Shown here piece after piece: positions 22,901 to 23,447 of a stretch of 23,447 nucleotides of DNA. Made by a program: the position numbers and the translations under genes. This stretch comes from Phoronis ovalis (Eukaryota; Phoronida; Phoronidae), in the NCBI GenBank assembly GCA_028565635.1, contig JAOXYB010026956.1:6031-29477 (forward strand), given 5' to 3'. Numbering within the stretch: the first letter of the stretch is position 1; every line of letters begins with the position of its first letter. The notes under the pieces are model-generated. The model saw only the letters and a program-made list of their open reading frames with translations. It searched no databases and was not told the origin of the DNA.

Positions 22901-23095
22901 AACACCATTACCTGACTGCTTTTGGTAAACAGATTGAGATTTATGAGAAATCATTCTTGCCTTTGTTTTGTTGTTACGCGTTGTTGTACATTTCTTTAGG
23001 TGACACTCGAAGCATTATTTTCGACACAGATAGCGACATGGGTAAAGATTCCCCTCCTCCAATATGGGAAATGCCCAAGCCCGTGCCTAAATCTG
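7840..23095 (+). CDS. TMEM131: Transmembrane protein 131 (TMEM131) orthologue, partial, 26 exons in window
   Basis: Gene-level entry; exons are listed separately. Joining 26 exons gives an open frame of about 1,487 residues with agreeing phases at all 25 junctions. It follows human TMEM131 (as I remember it) end to end: [82 protein letters not shown] and KDSPPP. The order is lumenal Ig/PapD-like beta-sandwich domains (residues about 1-1020; successive domains open with LDF or LDFG at about 15, 228 and 453), one transmembrane helix (about 1028-1050), then a charged cytosolic tail. About 20 N-X-S/T sequons lie before the helix and suit an ER-lumenal glycoprotein. Family knowledge: TMEM131 proteins bind procollagen through the PapD-like domain and recruit the TRAPP III subunit TRAPPC8 through the tail. 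The paralogue TMEM131L is the alternative, but the tail motifs favour TMEM131 or the single invertebrate ancestor. The 5' exons, and probably the 3' exons, are missing. Confidence 0.95.
8597..8720 (+). CDS. TMEM131: TMEM131 exon e2, PapD-like domain
   Basis: The acceptor is CTTTCAG and the donor AAG|GTATGT. It encodes [17 protein letters not shown] and [17 protein letters not shown], the conserved strand-rich start of the collagen-binding PapD-like domain. Entry is at codon position 3 and exit is on a codon boundary. The intron before it (694 bases) holds no coding sequence that I can see. Confidence 0.95.
9164..9277 (+). CDS. TMEM131: TMEM131 exon e3, PapD-like domain
   Basis: The acceptor is TTTCAG and the donor CAA|GTAAGT; 38 whole codons. 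It reads [31 protein letters not shown] and YKYQ, almost residue for residue with vertebrate TMEM131. NTT is a likely glycosylation sequon. The following 676-base intron has no recognised feature apart from a possible alternative acceptor near its end. Confidence 0.96.
9954..10076 (+). CDS. TMEM131: TMEM131 exon e4, PapD-like domain core
   Basis: The acceptor is ACATTGCAG at 9945-9953 and the donor CAG|GTATGT; 41 codons. It encodes [20 protein letters not shown] and the sequon-bearing segment [16 protein letters not shown], among the most conserved parts of the family. Another acceptor, ATTACAG ending at 9908, would add 15 in-frame residues (see findings). I chose 9954 because it joins YQ to VFGVG exactly as in vertebrates. 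Confidence 0.94.
10394..10474 (+). CDS. TMEM131: TMEM131 exon e5
   Basis: The acceptor is CTTACAG and the donor TGG|GTAGGA; 27 codons. It reads [20 protein letters not shown] and ends PKKLW, matching the human [21 protein letters not shown] block. Intron phase is 0 on both sides. The flanking introns (317 and 364 bases) show nothing recognisable. Confidence 0.96.
10839..10989 (+). CDS. TMEM131: TMEM131 exon e6
   Basis: The acceptor is TGTTGCAG and the donor CAG|GTGAGT, leaving one base of a split codon. It encodes [30 protein letters not shown] and [11 protein letters not shown]. This matches human EIPPYETKGVMRASF, NHTAFIRIKTN and LPVEVEVTT. It closes one beta-sandwich domain. The 389-base intron after it has no recognised feature. 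Confidence 0.96.
11379..11497 (+). CDS. TMEM131: TMEM131 exon e7, start of second Ig-like domain
   Basis: The acceptor follows a long pyrimidine tract, CTTTTTAG; the donor is ACA|GTAAGT. With the carried G it reads [20 protein letters not shown] and then [13 protein letters not shown]. The LLDFGILRT signature marks the first strand of a new ASH/MSP-type beta-sandwich and aligns with human APGIYSSTEMLDFGTLRT. Confidence 0.95.
11821..11932 (+). CDS. TMEM131: TMEM131 exon e8
   Basis: The acceptor is TTTTTTGAAG and the donor CTG|GTATGT, leaving one base. It reads [20 protein letters not shown] and then [11 protein letters not shown], matching human PTPQNDAITVHFKPI and ASISFD. The next intron contains the assembly gap, but its phase matches exon e9, so no exon is lost in the gap. 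Confidence 0.93.
12064..12163. other. Assembly gap, 100 Ns
   Basis: A run of exactly 100 N, the usual placeholder for a gap of unknown length. It lies within the intron between exons e8 and e9, 20 bases before the e9 acceptor. True intron length is therefore unknown, but the coding phase is continuous across it. Confidence 0.99.
12184..12289 (+). CDS. TMEM131: TMEM131 exon e9
   Basis: The acceptor is CTGTTACAG just after the gap; the donor is TGG|GTAAGT, leaving two bases. With the carried G it reads [20 protein letters not shown] and then [13 protein letters not shown]. Human has ASKA-SGKITVKAK-KLEIPYQAEVLDG. This supports the join across the gap. Confidence 0.93.
12528..12681 (+). CDS. TMEM131: TMEM131 exon e10, third Ig-like domain
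   Basis: The acceptor is TTTTCAG and the donor GCT|GTAAGT. It reads [38 protein letters not shown] and PDEVYRYFA, matching human LYLTNTFSFAILIHDVLLPEE in character. Five sequons (NES, NET, NLT, NVS, NVS) make this a dense glycosylation stretch. Confidence 0.93.
12931..13101 (+). CDS. TMEM131: TMEM131 exon e11
   Basis: The acceptor is TGTTTTTCAG and the donor AAA|GTAAGT; 57 whole codons. It reads [40 protein letters not shown] and then [16 protein letters not shown]. Human has NFSKPVLILPNES and ASKFHLPVRVYTGFL. The 477-base intron after it stays open in one frame for 63 codons before exon e12, but has no family similarity. Confidence 0.94.
13579..13689 (+). CDS. TMEM131: TMEM131 exon e12, start of a further Ig-like domain
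   Basis: The acceptor is ATCTTCAG and the donor GAT|GTAAGT; 37 codons. It reads [20 protein letters not shown] and ends [16 protein letters not shown] is the repeated domain-opening signature, also seen in e1 and e7, and aligns with human RFIDFGVLSATE-NSNPI. Confidence 0.93.
13862..13984 (+). CDS. TMEM131: TMEM131 exon e13
   Basis: The acceptor is TTTTGCAG and the donor CCT|GTAAGT; 41 codons. It reads [30 protein letters not shown] and [10 protein letters not shown]. Conservation is lower here, but the [11 protein letters not shown] segment parallels human GLSIELVAVERGN. There are two sequons (NGT, NVS). Confidence 0.9.
14224..14415 (+). CDS. TMEM131: TMEM131 exon e14
   Basis: The acceptor is TTTCTTGCAG and the donor CCG|GTATGT; 64 codons. 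It encodes [38 protein letters not shown] and [11 protein letters not shown]. It parallels human LASGYFAVFRVKL, TTDYEILTIPVKA and PPSFPG. The 433-base intron after it holds nothing recognised. Confidence 0.93.
14849..15001 (+). CDS. TMEM131: TMEM131 exon e15
   Basis: The acceptor is CATTTTAG and the donor ATA|GTAAGT; 51 codons. It reads [20 protein letters not shown], then [18 protein letters not shown] and [11 protein letters not shown]. It corresponds to human GKIVHQSLNIMNSF and VRFYYKRL-LEPGK. Confidence 0.92.
15222..15297 (+). CDS. TMEM131: TMEM131 exon e16, CYVGLP motif
   Basis: The acceptor is TTTTTACAG and the donor CAG|GTAAAA, leaving one base. It reads [20 protein letters not shown] then PTYIP. 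The two cysteines match the conserved CxxxCYVGLP block of human TMEM131 (CGDHCYVGLP), a probable disulphide. The following 475-base intron is otherwise featureless. Confidence 0.95.
15773..15890 (+). CDS. TMEM131: TMEM131 exon e17
   Basis: The acceptor is ACGTTTCAG and the donor CTAC|GTAAGA, leaving two bases. It reads [20 protein letters not shown], then [20 protein letters not shown]. It is poorly conserved in sequence, but length, phase and the aromatic-rich pattern agree with the human W-D-x-D-W-D-L-H region before the next block. Confidence 0.88.
16143..16278 (+). CDS. TMEM131: TMEM131 exon e18
   Basis: The acceptor follows a run of eight T, TTTACAG; the donor is ACA|GTAAGT. It reads [40 protein letters not shown] and IGNYT. 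It matches human FEVNTDLQ-AELSWPSIL-SPRHLKFPLT. Confidence 0.92.
16630..16818 (+). CDS. TMEM131: TMEM131 exon e19
   Basis: The acceptor is TTTTTTCAG and the donor GAT|GTAAGT; 63 codons. It reads [39 protein letters not shown] and a tail rich in Asp/Glu. It matches human EEITLENPADVPVYVQFIPLALYSNPSVFVDKL in order and spacing. Confidence 0.95.
17060..17372 (+). CDS. TMEM131: TMEM131 exon e20, last lumenal Ig-like domain
   Basis: The acceptor is TTTTTTCAG and the donor GAGA|GTAAGT, leaving one base. It encodes [20 protein letters not shown], then [20 protein letters not shown] and [10 protein letters not shown]. This matches human SSLIIVRNNLTVMDAVMVQGQG. At 313 bases it is the longest lumenal exon. 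Its donor lies 18 bases before a long foldback element. Confidence 0.96.
17391..17976. mobile_element. Long-armed foldback element (MITE-like) in intron
   Basis: The left arm (about 17391-17608) and right arm (about 17756-17976) are imperfect inverted copies over roughly 215 bases each, with a loop of about 150. Clear matching pieces are AAGGTGTCACTAACA against TGTTAGTGACACCTT, AATTATCAAAATTATTAAAT against ATTTTGATAATTCTTAAT, and TTATTACCCACAATGC against GCATTATGGGTAATAA. TTAA stands at both outer edges (17391-17394, 17973-17976), as a piggyBac-type target duplication would, but the class is an inference. I see no coding sequence, so it is non-autonomous. Confidence 0.82.
18251..18446 (+). 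CDS. TMEM131: TMEM131 exon e21
   Basis: The acceptor is TGTTTACAG and the donor TAGC|GTGAGT, leaving two bases. It reads [40 protein letters not shown] and [14 protein letters not shown]. It matches human EPNFTLKRTFKVENTG and CEGYGFKVVNCQEF, including the conserved cysteines. The frame is also open for 24 codons upstream, but those are intronic. Confidence 0.95.
18765..19687 (+). CDS. TMEM131: TMEM131 exon e22: membrane span and proximal cytosolic tail
   Basis: The acceptor is TATGCTAG and the donor GAAG|GTAAAT; 923 bases, by far the largest exon. It starts [19 protein letters not shown], then [20 protein letters not shown] and a hydrophobic helix (18919-18987), followed by FDLRRIAGF as in human FDLRRIVG. 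After that comes about 200 residues rich in Lys, Asn, Glu and Thr with a run of five His (19303-19317). That tail looks disordered and shows no clear similarity to vertebrates. An antisense open frame here is a by-product of its composition. Confidence 0.95.
18919..18987 (+). other. TMEM131: Predicted transmembrane helix of TMEM131
   Basis: About 23 uninterrupted uncharged residues (IIYYSVV to VLVASYF) follow PRPPWEH and precede ESERIF. It is the only strong hydrophobic span in the assembled protein, giving a type I arrangement: lumenal Ig-like part before it, basic/acidic tail after it. Confidence 0.9.
19982..20142 (+). CDS. TMEM131: TMEM131 exon e23, charged cytosolic tail
   Basis: The acceptor is AATTCTAG and the donor AAG|GTAAGC. 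It reads [20 protein letters not shown], a strongly basic/acidic helix-like stretch, and then [18 protein letters not shown]. The SSTTTES piece (20098-20121) matches human DDDSSSTTTETS, which anchors the frame in an otherwise divergent tail. Confidence 0.92.
20429..20634 (+). CDS. TMEM131: TMEM131 exon e24, cytosolic tail
   Basis: The acceptor is TATTTCAG and the donor CTAA|GTTAGT, a weaker form, leaving two bases. It reads [20 protein letters not shown] and ends [20 protein letters not shown]. It is Lys-rich, low in hydrophobics and probably disordered. Support comes from phase continuity with e23 and e25 rather than from clear similarity. Confidence 0.85.
20748..21949. mobile_element. Non-autonomous DNA transposon with terminal inverted repeats
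   Basis: The left end GGGCTGTTCCATTAAAAAT (20748) and the reverse complement of the right end GGGCTGCTCCATTAAAAAT (ending 21949) agree at about 22 of 24 bases, and both continue with ATCA and a G-rich stretch. The element is about 1.2 kb and fills most of the 1,505-base intron between exons e24 and e25. Flanks are TTT on the left and TTA on the right, so a 3-base TWA-type duplication (PIF/Harbinger) is possible but unproven. No transposase frame is visible inside. Confidence 0.85.
20841..20862 (+). repeat. Subterminal AATTCGAATTA-type motif
   Basis: Contains TAATTCGAATTATGGGAG. The same A/T palindrome followed by a G-run recurs near the other end at about 21730-21746, 21787-21804, 21841-21856 and 21869-21893. 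Clustered subterminal motifs of this sort often bind transposase. Confidence 0.55.
22140..22288 (+). CDS. TMEM131: TMEM131 exon e25, cytosolic tail with LPYTP
   Basis: The acceptor is AAATTTTAG and the donor AAGA|GTGAGT, leaving one base. It reads [20 protein letters not shown], then an Ala-rich segment [15 protein letters not shown] and RPTKHK. LPYTP (22150-22164) matches human LELPYTPPLES, so the exon belongs to this gene despite low overall similarity. Confidence 0.92.
22721..22738. repeat. Short (ATTC)n microsatellite
   Basis: About four copies of CATT/ATTC in the 711-base intron between exons e25 and e26. Nothing else is recognised in that intron. Confidence 0.75.
23000..23095 (+). CDS. 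TMEM131: TMEM131 exon e26, KDSPPP motif (last recognised)
   Basis: The acceptor is TTTCTTTAG; the carried A plus GT gives Ser. It reads [20 protein letters not shown], then [18 protein letters not shown]-x-W matches human EKDSPPPEWD. The frame meets TAG at 23098-23100. I place the exon end at a GTTAGC donor (23096) because human TMEM131 continues for about 400 residues after the equivalent HKPG, but a genuine stop here is possible. No further exon is recognised in the remaining 350 AT-rich bases. Confidence 0.85.
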
Positions 23096-23100
23096 GTTAG

Positions 23101-23447
23101 CAGCCATTTTTACTTTTTCCAGAAAATAAAAATATTCTAATCCAACCAATTTACTGTATGCAGAGCAAAGTCTTTTCTACTAAAAATATTTTATGTTTTT
23201 TTGCACCCTGTACTAACTGTTCCCTTTCTGATGATTGTACAAAATGTAGTTTCCTGATTTTAACCTGTTTTGTGTAGCACTTAGATCAGTACAGTATAAT
23301 TGTAGACAACACAGTGACATATTAACATTATAGTACTTGAATTTGAAATATTATTGTTAATAAAAATAGAATGAACTTTTAACATAATCACAAATCTTGT
23401 AAAAAAATAAATACTTCAATTTATAAAAAATGTATTTCTCAAATATT
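23101..23447. other. AT-rich 3' flank, intron or 3' UTR
   Basis: No coding similarity is seen. AATAAA occurs at 23125 and again near 23360 and 23408. If the TAG at 23098 is real these could serve as polyadenylation signals; in such AT-rich sequence they are equally expected by chance. Confidence 0.5.

Noticed and set aside
1-23447. CRISPR arrays, bacterial operons, tRNA or rRNA genes
   Set aside because: None seen; the intron-exon structure and base composition are those of an animal nuclear genome.

Overview
This is a eukaryotic (metazoan) genomic window. It is AT-rich, and one gene on the + strand is split into many short exons with GT-AG introns of about 170-1500 bases. A run of exactly 100 Ns marks an assembly gap. 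The protein is readily recognised as an invertebrate orthologue of TMEM131, an ER/secretory-pathway membrane protein known for procollagen binding and cargo export. The species cannot be fixed from sequence alone. A marine invertebrate, possibly lophotrochozoan, is my guess from protein divergence, intron sizes and the many small foldback transposons.

Layout. 1-7839 holds no exon I can recognise with confidence. It has two short tandem repeats (1-106, 341-398), a promoter-like patch with TGACGT motifs and a TATA box (565-740) followed by a very speculative signal-peptide-like first exon (816-859), possible small inverted-repeat elements (1240-1547, 4049-4222), and a decayed antisense relic of a non-LTR reverse transcriptase (about 4640-4896). 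From 7840 to 23095, 26 consecutive exons encode about 1,487 residues. In every case the reading phase of one exon end matches the next start. They cover most of the lumenal part (tandem Ig/PapD-like beta-sandwich domains with many N-glycosylation sequons), one transmembrane helix (18919-18987) and a long Lys/Glu/Asn-rich cytosolic tail. The N-terminal signal peptide and first lumenal segment, and probably the C-terminal tail (human TMEM131 is about 1,880 aa), are not assigned in the window. The reading frame at 23098 meets TAG unless a weak GT donor at 23096 is used.

Two introns carry clear non-autonomous DNA elements. One is a 586-bp long-armed foldback (17391-17976) flanked by TTAA, only 18 bases after a splice donor. 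The other is a 1.2-kb element with about 24-bp terminal inverted repeats and subterminal AATTCGAATTA-type repeats (20748-21949). The N gap lies inside an intron, and the coding phase is intact across it.

I found no wholly new system. The most interesting material is the two foldback/TIR elements in the introns, the conserved short motifs in the otherwise fast-evolving cytosolic tail, a possible in-frame alternative acceptor adding 15 residues, and the unresolved ends of the gene.
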